Positions 27,355 through 38,400 of a stretch of DNA of 64,000 nt are shown one piece after another. The DNA comes from an uncultured Microbacterium sp. (GTDB lineage: Bacteria > Actinomycetota > Actinomycetes > Actinomycetales > Microbacteriaceae), in NCBI GenBank assembly GCA_913774845.1, contig CAJYJO010000050.1, positions 62,001-126,000 of the forward strand, read 5' to 3'. A program made the position numbers and the translations under genes. Under the pieces are notes generated by a model. That model was not told where the DNA came from. It worked only from the letters and a program-made list of their open reading frames with translations, and ran no database searches. Numbering within the stretch: the first letter of the stretch is position 1; each line of letters opens with the position of its first letter.

Positions 27355-29078
27355 GCCTCCACCCCCAGCTGCGATTCGACGATCTCGCGGTAGGTGCTGC
27401 TGGTCTGCAGCAGATGTTCGTGGGTGCCGACGCCGGCCATGCGGCCGTCTTCGAGGACGACGATGCGATCGGCGCCGGTGATGGTCGACACGCGCTGTGC
27501 GACGACGATCTTGGTCACCTCGGGCAGTTCGTGCCAGAGGGCTTGACGGAGGCGCGCATCGGTCGTGAGGTCGAGCGCCGAGAACGAGTCGTCGAAGACG
27601 AGCACCGCCGGTCGGTGCACGATGGCCCGCGCGATCGCCAGGCGCTGGCGCTGCCCTCCCGAGACGTTGGTGCCGCCCTGCGCGATGCGCCCCTCGAGGC
27701 CGCCCTCCATCGCTGCGACGAAGTCACGACCCTGGGCGATCTCGAGGGCGCGCCACAGTTCGTCGTCGGTCGCGTCTTCGCGCCCGAACCGCAGATTGGA
27801 TGCCACGGTGCCGCTGAACAGGAACGGCCGCTGCGGCACGAGGCCGATGCCCTTCCACAGCAGGTCGAGATCGGCTTCGCGCACGTCGACCCCGCCGACC
27901 CGCACGGCACCCGCCGTGACGTCGAAGAGGCGGGGGATGAGCGAGACGAGCGTGGTCTTGCCCGCTCCGGTCGAGCCCACGATCGCGACGGTCTCGCCCG
28001 GTCGGGCGCGGAAGCTGATCCCGGACACGACGGGCGACTCGGCTCCGGGGTAGGCGAAGGCCACGTCGTCGAACTCGACCGCGCCGGCATCCGGGAACGC
28101 GGTGACCGGGTCGGCGGGACGCTCGAGGGTGGAGTGACTGTCGAGCACCTCGCCGATCCGTTCGGCCGAGACGGCGGCACGCGGGATCATCACCGTCATG
28201 AAGCTCGCCATGAGCACGCCCATGAGGATCTGCGCCACGTACTGCATGAAGGCGAAGAGGGTACCGATCTGTACGCCCCCGGCGTCGACCTGGATGCCGC
28301 CGAACCAGATGACCCCGACCACGGTGACGTTGAGCACGAGCATCGCGAGGGGGAAGAGCAGGACGAACAGCGAGCCCACCTTGCGCCCGACGATCATGAT
28401 GTCGGTGTTGGCCCCGCGGAAGCGCTCTTCTTCGATGTCTTCGCGGACGAAAGCCCGCACGACGCGCACACCGGTGAGCTGCTCGCGCATGATGCGGTTC
28501 ACCGCGTCGAGCTTGGACTGGTAGCTGCGGAACAGCGGCACCATGCGGGCGATGATGAGGCCCGCGGCGACGAGCAGGGTCGGCACGGCGACGGCGATCA
28601 ACCAGCTGAGACCGACGTCTTGCTGCAGCGCCATGAAGATACCGCCGAGGGCCAGCAGCGGCGCGCTGACCAGCATGGTGGCGCCCATCATCGCCAGCAT
28701 CTGCACCTGCTGCACGTCGTTGGTGTTGCGGGTGATGAGGGAGCCGGCGCCGAACTGCGAGAGTTCGCGCTCGGAGAAGCCACTCACTTTCTCGAACACG
28801 TCACGGCGGATGTCGCGACCGGCCGCCATCGCCGCGCGGGCGGCGAAGTAGGTGGCGATGATCGACGCCGTGATCTGACCGAGCGAGATGGCGAGCATGA
28901 GCATGCCGCGCGACCAGATGAACCCCGTATCGCCGCGGGCGACACCCTGGTCGATGATGTCGGCGTTGAGGCGCGGCAGGTACAGCGACGCCATCGCCGC
29001 GGCGAACTGGAACAGCAGCAGCGCGAGCAGCAGCCAGCGATAGCGGGTGAGATAACGGATGAGGAGCTTGCCGAGCAC
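27351..29078 (-). CDS. ABC exporter half-transporter with degenerate catalytic site
   Basis: This 575-residue half-transporter starts MLGKLLIRYLTRYRWLLLALL. Six membrane helices are followed by an NBD with Walker A VGSTGAGKTTLV and signature NVSGGQRQRLAIARA. Walker B is VLVFDDSFSALD, in which Asp replaces the catalytic Glu. That makes one ATP site of the heterodimer weak, as in TM287/288. GTG at 29078 is chosen because GGAGG lies 7 nt upstream and the first helix then starts normally; a longer open frame runs upstream across the NRPS terminator. The partner gene follows with a 4-bp overlap. Confidence 0.9.
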   Translation of the reverse strand: MLGKLLIRYLTRYRWLLLALLLFQFAAAMASLYLPRLNADIIDQGVARGDTGFIWSRGMLMLAISLGQITASIIATYFAARAAMAAGRDIRRDVFEKVSGFSERELSQFGAGSLITRNTNDVQQVQMLAMMGATMLVSAPLLALGGIFMALQQDVGLSWLIAVAVPTLLVAAGLIIARMVPLFRSYQSKLDAVNRIMREQLTGVRVVRAFVREDIEEERFRGANTDIMIVGRKVGSLFVLLFPLAMLVLNVTVVGVIWFGGIQVDAGGVQIGTLFAFMQYVAQILMGVLMASFMTVMIPRAAVSAERIGEVLDSHSTLERPADPVTAFPDAGAVEFDDVAFAYPGAESPVVSGISFRARPGETVAIVGSTGAGKTTLVSLIPRLFDVTAGAVRVGGVDVREADLDLLWKGIGLVPQRPFLFSGTVASNLRFGREDATDDELWRALEIAQGRDFVAAMEGGLEGRIAQGGTNVSGGQRQRLAIARAIVHRPAVLVFDDSFSALDLTTDARLRQALWHELPEVTKIVVAQRVSTITGADRIVVLEDGRMAGVGTHEHLLQTSSTYREIVESQLGVEA

Positions 29079-29295
29079 GGGGACCTCCGGGCAGGTCGGG
29101 CGCGGTCGCCGTGACCGCGCGATACAGCCTGGCACTAACCTCCGACACCGGCGACCCCTGCCGCCGTGGGAGCGTTCTCTGCCCGCGAACACGCGGCCCC
29201 CGACGCACGCCGACCGCTGGTCGGACGCCGCCCCTCGAGGCGTCCCGCGCGCCTGCCGCCCGCGTGCGAAACCGCCCCCGGCGAGGGCCCGGACG

Positions 29296-29327
29296 CCGGT
29301 GCCTCCCGTTCGCACCAGAGGCACCGG
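29296..29327 (-). terminator. Candidate terminator of the NRPS operon
   Basis: A perfect 10-bp stem CCGGTGCCTC/GAGGCACCGG with a 12-nt loop lies 50 nt beyond the NRPS stop at 29378. The rest of 29079-29377 shows no gene and should hold the ABC exporter promoter. Confidence 0.6.
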
Positions 29328-29377
29328 TGAGGGCCAGGTCGCCGGGGAGCCGGCATCCGGAATCGAGGGCCTCGCGG

Positions 29378-32300
29378 TCAGCGATCCCCCTCGATCCACC
29401 GCGCGACGACGCCCCCGAACACCTCCCAGTTGGCCGCGCGGCCGAGACCGCCGTGGTCGAGGTCGACCGGCTCGATGCGCAGGCGTCCCTCGATGCGCGC
29501 GCGCCAGTCGGCGTCGCGCCGCGCGGCGGTGGCCGTCGCGACGCCCCGGGCCGCCGCGACCAGCAGCGTGTCGGCGCGCACCGAGCCGGTCAGCGCCGGG
29601 ATCGACAGCCGCAGGTGGCGGGCGAAGGTGGCGATCAGCCGCTCCCGCGCCTGGGCGTCGAGATCGGCGAGCACGGGATCGTCGCCGATGCCGCGGACGA
29701 ACCCCGCCACCTGCTCGTCGATCGGTGCGTCGATCTCGTCGCCCGTCCCGTCGGCGTACGCGTCGAGAAGGACGATGGATGCCACCTCGTCGCCGAGCCG
29801 CGCGGCGACGGCGTAGGCGAGCTGGCCGCCGAACGACCACCCCAGCAGGTGGTACGGACCGTGCGGGCGGACGGCGCGGATGCGGGCGATCTGGTCGGTG
29901 ACGATGGCATCCACCGAGGGCAGCTCGGGTCCGCCCGACAGTGCGGGGTCCTGCAACGCGTACACGGCGAAGCCGGGATCGAGGTGCCGGCAGAGGCCGG
30001 CGTACGCCCACCCGAGGCCGCCGGCGGGTTGCAGGCAGAACACGGCCGGGCCCTCGGCGTCACGCAGACGCAGCACGGGGGCGAACATGGTCTCGCTGCG
30101 CTCTCCCGCCGCGGCGCGCGCGAGCCCTGCCACGGTCGGCGCCCCGTAGAGGTCGCGGACGCCGAGGTCGAGGCCCGACGACGACCGCAGCCGCGAGACG
30201 ACCCGCACGGCGAGCAGCGAATGACCGCCGAGCAGGAAGAAGTCGTCGTCGCGGCCCACCTCGTCGAAACCCAGCACCTCGGCGATCGCCTCGGCGATCA
30301 GGTACTCGACGTCGCCGATCGGGCGCTGCCGCTCGACCGACTCGCGCACGGGCTCGGGCAGGGCCCGCACGTCGAGCTTGCCGTTGACGGTCAGCGGCAG
30401 CTCGGCCACGGCCGTCACCGTGGCGGGCACGAGGTAGTCGGGCAGCCGCGACCGCAGGGCGGCGGTGATCTCGACGGCCGCCACGGGGGCACCGTCGGGC
30501 ACGACGTAGGCCGCGAGCTCGGTCCCCCGCGGCCCGCGCACCGGCACCACCGCGGCCCGCCGCACCCCGTCGAGTCCGACGAGGGCCGAGGCGATCTCGG
30601 CCGGCTCCACGCGGTGTCCGCGGATCTTCACCTGGTCGTCGGTGCGGCCGAGATAGGTGATCAGGCCGTCGGCGCCGACCATCGCGAGGTCGCCCGTGCG
30701 GTACATCCGCTGCCCCGGCATCCCGAACGGATCGGCGACGAAGCGCTCGGCCGTCAGGTCGCTGCGGCCGAGGTACCCGCGGGCGATGCCGACCCCCGAG
30801 AGGTACAGCTCACCCGCGACCCCGGGCCGCACGGGTCGCAGGCCCTCGTCGAGCACCCGCGCGACCGTGCCGGTGATGGGGCGGCCGATGGTCGAGGTCG
30901 CGCGCTCGTCGACGTCGGCGCCGAGCGCGTTGATCGTGTACTCGGTCGGGCCGTACAGGTTGTAGCCGTGCACGCCCGGCGCCTCGCGCAGGGCCGTCCA
31001 CAGCGCGTCGGGCACGGCCTCTCCCCCGAGCGAGACGAAGACGACGCCCGGGCCGTCGGCGGTGGGATCGGCGCAGCGGGGGCGGTCGAGGAGCCCCTCG
31101 TCGACCAGGATGCCGCCATAGCTCGGCGTCACGTCGAACCCGTCGATGCGGTGCTCGTCGAAGTACGCCAACAGGGCGCGCGGGTCGCGGCGCATGTCAT
31201 CGTCGATCACGTGGACGCTGTGGCCTTCGAGCAGCCACAGCAGCTGCTCCCACGAGGCGTCGAAGGCGAACGACGTGGTGTGCGCGATCGCGAGCCGCCG
31301 CCCGCCGACGGCGGCCACGACGGGCGAGAAGATCTCGGCCCGGTGGTTGACGAACATGTTCGTCAGGCCCCGGTAGGGCACGGCGACGCCCTTCGGCGTG
31401 CCGGTCGACCCCGAGGTGAAGATGACGTAGGCGAGGGCGTCGAGCGCCCGCTCCGGCTCGACGAGGGGTCCGTCGCCGGCCGCGTCGGGCGGTACGACGC
31501 GCAGGCCTGCGGGCACGGCATGCTCGGTCACGACGACGGCCGGGTCGGCCTCGCGCAGGATGTCGACGACGCGCGCCTCGGGCAGGGTGGGGTCGATCGG
31601 GACGTACGCCGCGTGGGCGGCGAACACGGCGAACAGGGCGACGATCATGCGCTCGTCCCGGGGCAGGAAGAGCGCAACGCGGGACTCCGGCCCGATCCCG
31701 GCGTCCTGCAGGGCGGTCGCGAGGAGCGTGGCCCGCTGCACGAGCTCGGCGAAGGTCCACCGCACGCGGCCCGCGACGACGGCGAGCCCGTCGGGGTCGA
31801 CGAGGGCCCGCCGCACGAGCAGCTGCCACACCGTGGCGTCGAGGAGCGCCGCGTCGTCGCCACCCGGCGTCGCGCCGACGAGGGCGGCCGCGTCCCGGTC
31901 GCCCGGGTCGCCGACGTCGAGGGCGGCGAGCGGGCCGGTGTGGTGGGCCAGCCCCTCGAGCGCCCGGACGAACGCGGCGGCGACGCGCTCGGTCGCGCGC
32001 TCGGCGTCGTCGTCGCTCGGCCATGCTCCCGGCCGCGACATGACGCGGATGCGGGCACCCGCGTGCTCGTCGCCCGGGTTCACCACGACGGTGAGCGGGT
32101 AGTGCGTCGCGTCGCGGACCGTCTGCGCGCGCTGGCGCAGGGCGCCGTCGGGCCCCAGCCGCTCCGTGGGCGGGGTGACGGGGATGTTCTGGAAGACGAA
32201 CAGGGTGTCGAACAGCTCGCGGTGGCCGGAGACCGCGAGGATCTCGGACAGCGGCACATCGGGGTGGGCGAGCATCACGCGGCGGAACCGCGTGAGGTCG

Positions 32301-35300
32301 TCGAGGTGGCTCTGCACGTCGGCGCCGGGACGCACCTCGACCCGCACCGGCACGGTGTTGAACAGCAGACCGAGCAGGTCGTCGATCCCCGGGATCTCGG
32401 GCGGGCGGCCCGAGGTCACGGTGCCGAACACGACGTCGCTACGCCCGGTCTCGTACCGGAGCGCCAGCGCCCAGGCCAACTCGTACACCGCGCTGAGCGG
32501 GGCGCGCGCCGCGGACCCGGCCTGGCGGAGCCGGCCCGTCAGGGCCGGGTCGAGCGTGAGCACGCGCTCACGCGAACGCCGGTCGGCGGCCGACGGCGAC
32601 GGAGCGACCAGAGTCGGCCCCTCGATGCCCGCCACCGCCTCGCCCCAGGCCGCGCGTGCCGCGGCCCGGTCACGGGCCGCGAGCCACGAGACGTACGCCG
32701 CGTACGGCGGCCCCGACCGCTCGGCCGCCGCCCCCTGCCGGGTGTACTCGTCGAGGATGCCGCGCAGGAACCGCCAGATCGACCATCCGTCGAGGATCGC
32801 GTGCTCGACGGTCAGCACCCACGTGTGCTGCAGACCGTCCGGAGACGTCAGCAGGCCGAACCGCAGGAGCGGCCCGTCGCCGTCGAAGCCGTGCGCGCGC
32901 TGCGCGGCGAGGAACGTCTCTCGGTCGTCGCCCCTCCGCACGTCCCATGCGATGACGGGCGCTCTCGGCACGACGAGCACCGTGCGCTCGCCGACGCGGC
33001 CGAAGTGGCCCGCCACGTGCGGGTGCTGCGCGATGGCGCGCGCGGCCGCGGCGCGCAGCGCCGCGACGTCGAGCGGGCCCGTCAGCTCGGTGATCGTCTG
33101 CGACAGGTACACCTCGGTGTCGCCGGAGAGGTCGCGGTGGAACAGCAGCCCTTCCTGCAGACCCGTCGCCGGGTGCACCGCGTGCAGCGGCCCCGCCGTG
33201 CGCTCGAGGTCGCGGATCGCGGCGGCGCCGACCCCCGCCGTGTCCTGCACGCGCGCGTCGGCCGGGCGCACGATCGCATCGAGCGTGCTCGGTGCGGTGC
33301 CCGGGGTGACGTGTCGGGCGATGGATGCCGCGAGCGCGGCCGCCTCACGATGCCCGGCGACCGTCACCCGCCAGCGGTCGCCGACGGGGCTCGCGGTCAC
33401 GGCCACGCGACCCGGGGCGGGCGCGACCGGCCGGTCGGACACGTGGATGTCGATGTGCGCGTCGGGGTGCACCAGGCCGTCGAACACCCCCGGGGTGTGC
33501 GGGCTCAGCTCGCCGGCGATGGCGTAGTCGCGCGCGGCCTCGGCGGTCGGATCGGCGATCGTCCCGTCGCCGCGCAGGAAGGCAGGGAAGACCCGACGGC
33601 GCACGCCGACGGCGGACGCCCGAGGCGGGTCGTCGCGGTCGGGCTCGCCGACCATCGCCACGGCGGGGCCGCTCACCAGGTCGGAGAGGGCCGACAGCAC
33701 GGCGCGGCGCAGCGCGATCACGGTGGCCGGCGCCGCAGACAGGTCGACGTGCGCCGACGCCGCGGGGTCGAGGGCCGCCCAGGTCGCGTCGGGCGCCGAC
33801 GCAGACGCCGACTCGATCACGTCGAGCCACGCCTCGGCGGCGTCGACGATCTCGAGGTCGTCGGCGCGGCGCACACGCTCGTCGGCATACGCGGCGGCCT
33901 CATGGGTGCCGCGCACCGCGCCGGTCGAGAGCGCACCGAGCAGCGCGGGCCAGGACTCGTCGTCGATCGCCTCGGACGCCGCGGTGAGCAGCACGCCGTC
34001 GGGCGCGGCCGACGCAGCGATCGTGCGCCCGGCCGTGGGATCGGGATGCCGCGGCGCGGCCGTGACCTCGGCGGCGGCGAGCAGCTCGTCGAGCGTGAGC
34101 GGGACGTACGCGTCGCCGTCGCGGCGCGTGCCGACGGCGTCGCTCGTCGCGTACACCGCGACCAGCGCGGCGGCGACCCGGTGCGCGGGAAGGGCGACCC
34201 GCCGCTGCGTCACGGCGGCGCTCGACGGCTGCAGCGCGGGGCGACGCCCGGTCGCGCGGGTCAGCGCGAGATCGTCGGCGGGGGCCGCGGCATCCCCCGT
34301 CAGGGCGATCAGGGTGAGCACGACGGACTCGAGCAGGGCCGACACGGTCTCGGGCGCGAAGATCTCGGTGCGGAAGAGCACGTCGACCACGAGGCCGTCG
34401 TCGCCCTCGCCGATGGCGAACGTGAGGTCGAACTTGGCCGAGGGCTCGGCGTCGTGGCGCACCTCGGCGACGACGTCGCCCAGACCGACCGACCGGGTGC
34501 GGCGGTCGACCTCGGCGATCATGACCTGGAAGAGCGGGTGCACACCCGCGACGCGCGGGGGCGCGACCTCGGCGACGAGCTCGTCGAACGGCACGGCTCG
34601 GCGCTCCCATGCGTCGAGCGCCCCGTCGCGCACGCGGGCGAGCACGTCGCCCACCGTCGACGTGCCGGTCAGGTCGGTGAGGCTCACGACGGTGTTGAGG
34701 AACAGGCCGACGCCGGCGACGTCGTCGTCGCGCAGGTCGGCGACCAGGCCCAGCGGGATCCGGTCGCCCGCTCCGCGCGAGCGCAGCGCCAGGGCGACGG
34801 CCGCGTTGAGCAGCATGAGGCGCGACACCCCGAGTCGGCCCGACGCCTCGGTCAGCGCCCGCGCGACCCAGGCGGGGAGCAGGTGCTCGTGCTGGGCCGC
34901 GGCCGAGCTCGGCGCGGGGCTGCGCGGCCGGTCGAGGGGCAGAGGGATCGCCGCCGGCATCTCGGCGAACAGCGGCGCAAGCCCCTCGGCCGACAGGCTG
35001 GGCGGCTCCTCCGCGAACGCGGGCGGTTCGGGCCACACCGGCGCGCGGCCCGCGAACCGCTCCCCGTAAGCCTGCTCGAGGTCGTCGAGGATCGTCGGCA
35101 TCGACTGCCCGTCGGCCGCGACGTGATGCACGACGATCACGACGTGCCGCGCGTACACGGCGGCCGCCGCCGGCACCTCGCGCCGGGGGTCGGGGGCGAG
35201 CGGAAGGCGCCCGTCCCACTCGTCGGCCGACCGGTCGACGACGCGTGCCCCCGCGGCATCCCGCACGTTCTCGACCCATCCGTCGCCGGTCTTGTCGAAC

Positions 35301-35497
35301 GACGTCCGCAGGCTCGCATGGCGATCGACGACGTCGCGGAACGCGGCGGCGAAGATCTCGACGTCGACACGGCCCTCGACGATCCGCAGCACGAGGGGGA
35401 TCGCGTACGCGGCGGGCGAGTCCTCGAACTCGGCGAGGAACAGCATGCGCTCGCGCGCGCCCTGCACCCGTGCCGTCTCGATCACGTCGTCGGTCAT
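29378..35497 (-). CDS. Siderophore NRPS, second subunit: C-E*-C-A-PCP-TE
   Basis: This 2039-residue peptide synthetase ends the assembly line. Condensation domain 1 (10-410) has intact HHVAADG at 124-130. Residues 420-770 look like a decayed epimerase: ASEAIDDESW at 507 stands where HHxxxDG should be, and GEPDRDD...SAVGVRRRVFP near 617 mirrors the epimerase EGHGRE...SRTVGWFT block. Condensation 2 (770-1190) opens with LQEGLLFH, a D-acceptor-type start, with EHAILDG at 898. The adenylation domain (1215-1715; TSGSTGTPKG) has pocket residues read as D-A-E-D-S-G-L-I-N plus Lys, near the hydroxyornithine code DMENLGLINK. The carrier Ser is 1760 (LLGGHS). The thioesterase has GWSFGG (Ser 1888), Asp 1912 and His 2015. 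The ATG at 35497 overlaps the preceding stop by 4 bp. Confidence 0.9.
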   Translation of the reverse strand: MTDDVIETARVQGARERMLFLAEFEDSPAAYAIPLVLRIVEGRVDVEIFAAAFRDVVDRHASLRTSFDKTGDGWVENVRDAAGARVVDRSADEWDGRLPLAPDPRREVPAAAAVYARHVVIVVHHVAADGQSMPTILDDLEQAYGERFAGRAPVWPEPPAFAEEPPSLSAEGLAPLFAEMPAAIPLPLDRPRSPAPSSAAAQHEHLLPAWVARALTEASGRLGVSRLMLLNAAVALALRSRGAGDRIPLGLVADLRDDDVAGVGLFLNTVVSLTDLTGTSTVGDVLARVRDGALDAWERRAVPFDELVAEVAPPRVAGVHPLFQVMIAEVDRRTRSVGLGDVVAEVRHDAEPSAKFDLTFAIGEGDDGLVVDVLFRTEIFAPETVSALLESVVLTLIALTGDAAAPADDLALTRATGRRPALQPSSAAVTQRRVALPAHRVAAALVAVYATSDAVGTRRDGDAYVPLTLDELLAAAEVTAAPRHPDPTAGRTIAASAAPDGVLLTAASEAIDDESWPALLGALSTGAVRGTHEAAAYADERVRRADDLEIVDAAEAWLDVIESASASAPDATWAALDPAASAHVDLSAAPATVIALRRAVLSALSDLVSGPAVAMVGEPDRDDPPRASAVGVRRRVFPAFLRGDGTIADPTAEAARDYAIAGELSPHTPGVFDGLVHPDAHIDIHVSDRPVAPAPGRVAVTASPVGDRWRVTVAGHREAAALAASIARHVTPGTAPSTLDAIVRPADARVQDTAGVGAAAIRDLERTAGPLHAVHPATGLQEGLLFHRDLSGDTEVYLSQTITELTGPLDVAALRAAAARAIAQHPHVAGHFGRVGERTVLVVPRAPVIAWDVRRGDDRETFLAAQRAHGFDGDGPLLRFGLLTSPDGLQHTWVLTVEHAILDGWSIWRFLRGILDEYTRQGAAAERSGPPYAAYVSWLAARDRAAARAAWGEAVAGIEGPTLVAPSPSAADRRSRERVLTLDPALTGRLRQAGSAARAPLSAVYELAWALALRYETGRSDVVFGTVTSGRPPEIPGIDDLLGLLFNTVPVRVEVRPGADVQSHLDDLTRFRRVMLAHPDVPLSEILAVSGHRELFDTLFVFQNIPVTPPTERLGPDGALRQRAQTVRDATHYPLTVVVNPGDEHAGARIRVMSRPGAWPSDDDAERATERVAAAFVRALEGLAHHTGPLAALDVGDPGDRDAAALVGATPGGDDAALLDATVWQLLVRRALVDPDGLAVVAGRVRWTFAELVQRATLLATALQDAGIGPESRVALFLPRDERMIVALFAVFAAHAAYVPIDPTLPEARVVDILREADPAVVVTEHAVPAGLRVVPPDAAGDGPLVEPERALDALAYVIFTSGSTGTPKGVAVPYRGLTNMFVNHRAEIFSPVVAAVGGRRLAIAHTTSFAFDASWEQLLWLLEGHSVHVIDDDMRRDPRALLAYFDEHRIDGFDVTPSYGGILVDEGLLDRPRCADPTADGPGVVFVSLGGEAVPDALWTALREAPGVHGYNLYGPTEYTINALGADVDERATSTIGRPITGTVARVLDEGLRPVRPGVAGELYLSGVGIARGYLGRSDLTAERFVADPFGMPGQRMYRTGDLAMVGADGLITYLGRTDDQVKIRGHRVEPAEIASALVGLDGVRRAAVVPVRGPRGTELAAYVVPDGAPVAAVEITAALRSRLPDYLVPATVTAVAELPLTVNGKLDVRALPEPVRESVERQRPIGDVEYLIAEAIAEVLGFDEVGRDDDFFLLGGHSLLAVRVVSRLRSSSGLDLGVRDLYGAPTVAGLARAAAGERSETMFAPVLRLRDAEGPAVFCLQPAGGLGWAYAGLCRHLDPGFAVYALQDPALSGGPELPSVDAIVTDQIARIRAVRPHGPYHLLGWSFGGQLAYAVAARLGDEVASIVLLDAYADGTGDEIDAPIDEQVAGFVRGIGDDPVLADLDAQARERLIATFARHLRLSIPALTGSVRADTLLVAAARGVATATAARRDADWRARIEGRLRIEPVDLDHGGLGRAANWEVFGGVVARWIEGDR

Positions 35498-38400
35498 GCC
35501 CTTCCCTCTCCTGCGCCGACAGCTTCTCGGTCCGGCGCGATGTCGTCTGCCGCCCCGACGACACCGGGGCCACTCCCGGCGTGCACCACATCGTCGATCT
35601 CGGCGATCAGACGACGCAGTCCCTGCTCCGCGTCGACAGGCAGGGCCATCCGGTGGACCACGACACGCACCGTGTCGTGGGCGACCTCGACGGCGGCGAG
35701 CCGCCCGTCGGCCACGCTGACGCCGTCGCCGGGAGGCACGTCGTCGACCTGGAACGCCCGCCAGAGCCGGGCACGGCTGCGGTCGAGGCGCACGCGCAGC
35801 TCGGGACGCCCGGCGACGACCGCGGCGAGCGCACGGCGCGCCGCGGCGGCATCCACCGCGCCCAAAGGCTCCGAGACCACCATGTCGTCGACGTCGAGAC
35901 CGTCCGTGCGCGCCGCCACGACGACCGCCGGCAGCGGAACGGCCCGCTCCGCCGCCGCGGGCGCGCACCGCAGTGCGAGCCCCTCGACGGTGCGGGTCTC
36001 GAAGAGGTCGACGACCGCCACCGGGATGCCACGGCGTCGAGCCGCGGCGACGACGGCGATCGCCGAGATGCTGTCGCCGCCGAGGGCGAAGAAGTCGGCG
36101 TCGGCCGGCACCGACCCGGCCCCGAGCGCCTCGGCGAACGCCGCGGCCAGCGCCGACTCGGTCGGCCCCGCAGGGGGACGGCCCGCGGCGGCCGTCGGCA
36201 CGCGGTCGAGGGTGGGCAGCGCCGCGCGATCGAGCTTGCCGTGCGGGGTGAGGGGCAGCACCGGCACCTCGGTGAGGCGCGCGGGCACGAGCGCGGCCGG
36301 GACGACCCCCGCGGCGTGGGCCCGCACGGCCTCGGGCGCCGCGCGGCCCGTGTAGACGGCGACGAGCGTGCCCGCGACGACGAACGCGGCCGCGGCCTCG
36401 ACGCCGGGCGCCGACGTCAGCGCCGCCTCGACGTCGCCGAGCTCGATGCGCTGGCCGCCGACCTTCACCTGCTGGTCGCGGCGGCCGAGGTAGTCGATCG
36501 TGCCGTCGGGGCGCTGCCGGGCGCGGTCGCCGGTGTCGTACATGCGCGCGCCGACGTCGAACGGGTCGGCCACGAAACGTTCGGCCGTCAACGTCGGCCG
36601 GTTCGCATAGCCGCGGGCGAGCTGCACGCCGCACAGGTAGAGGTCGCCCACGGCGCCGGGCACGACCGGACGGAGCTCAGCGTCGAGGATGCGGCATCCC
36701 ACCCCCGCGATCGGCAGGCCGATGCCGATCGGCCGGTCGGCGCTGACGCGCAGGGCGGCGGTGACGTCGACGGCGGCCTCGGTGGGCCCGTACAGGTTGT
36801 CGACGCGCACGCCCGGAAGCAGCTCGATCAGCCCGCGCAGATGCCCGGGGGTCAGCGCCTCGCCGCTGCAGACGATGAGGCGCAGGCTCTGCGCCACCGC
36901 GGCCGCCGTCTCGCGTGCGCCCGACAGGTGCTCGAGAAAGGCGGCGAGCACCGAGGGCACGAAGTGCACGACCGTGGCGTGCTCCGCCGTGATCGCGGCG
37001 GCGATCGCGGCCGGGTCGCGGTGGGCGTCGGGCGGGGCGACCGCCTGGCGCGCGCCCATGACCGCCGGGAGGAACAGCTCCCAGAGCGACACGTCGAAGG
37101 TGAAGGGGGTCTTGTAAAGGATGACGTCGTCAGCGCCGATCCCGTGCAGACCGGGGGCCGCGAGCAGGCGGTTCACGATCGCGCGGTGGCTGACCACCAC
37201 GCCCTTCGGCCGTCCCGTCGAGCCCGACGTGAACAGCACGTAGGCCGCGTCGTCGGGCAGCGGTGCCGTCGGCTCGGCGACCGCGGCCGAACGATCGGGC
37301 ACGCCGTCGAGCACGACCTCGGCGCCCGCGTCGGCGACGACGGCTGCGCGTCGCGCGCCCGGCCACGCGGGGTCGATCGGCACGTACGCCGCACCGGCGA
37401 GCACGATCCCGTGCACGAGGTCGACCTGCGCGGGGCCGCGGGCGACGCACACCCCGACGACCGCGCCGGGCCCGATGCCCCGGGCGGCGAGGACCCCCGC
37501 GATGCGATGGGCCTCGGCAGAGGCGCGGGGCGCGATGAGCTCCGCGAGGGTCGTGTCGCCCCGGTCGATCGGGTCGGATGCCGCCAGCATCTCGCGAACT
37601 GCCGCATCGGCCATCTCGACGCCCTCCAGCGCCGCGCAGACGTGCCGCAGGAAGCGCTCGGCCTCGTCGGGCACGAGGGCGTCCGTCGCGTACTCGAGCT
37701 CGACGGCCACGTCGGCGCCGACCTCGGCCACGGTGACCGTCGCGTCGAACTTGGCCGTGCCGGTCGAGATCGGAACGCGCGTCCCCTCGCGCACGCCCCA
37801 GGCCAGACGGTCGAGGCGCCGCGACTGGTGGACGACCATGATGCGCGGGGCCGCGCGGTCGCGCAGCTCCGGGGCGGCGGTTACCAGGTCGGCGACGTCG
37901 GCCCGGGTGTCGAGGGCCGCGACGATCTGCGCGCGCAGGTCGAGCTCGCGCCCCACCGCGAACAGGGTCGTGGTGACGTGGCATCCGACGAGGCCGTCGT
38001 CGGGCGTCGTGCGCGCAACGGGGGCGGCGATCAGCAGCCGCGACGGGCCGCCCAGGCGCTCGACCGCGGTCGCGACGGCACGGACGGCGAGCTCGAAGAC
38101 GGTCGCCTCGCCCGAGCGACGGCGCACCGCCTCGACAGACGACCCGGTGAGCACGCGCGTGCGCGTCGCCCCGGCACGTCCGAAGCCCGCCGTGGTGGTC
38201 GCCCAGCCGGGGATGTCGGCCCGGTCGGGCAGGGGTCCGAGGCGGGTCAGCGCGTCGACCGCGCTCTCGCCCGTCGGCGCGTCGACCGCGGCGTCGGCGG
38301 GGCGCCAGACGGGGGCGGTCCCCGCGGCGCGAGCGCGCATGGCCTCCGAGACCGTCTGCAGCAGCACGGGCTCGGATGCCTCGTCGACGGCGCTGTGGTG

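Noticed and set aside
27351-30011. Start of the ABC half-transporter far upstream, inside the NRPS thioesterase region
   Set aside because: It would read through the terminator hairpin at 29296-29327 and the NRPS 3' end; GTG 29078 has GGAGG and gives the normal family length.
35498-36634. N-terminal extension of about 380 codons on the second NRPS subunit
   Set aside because: The extra sequence overlaps the first NRPS gene in another frame and is Arg/Ala-rich; the condensation domain begins normally at the ATG at 35497.
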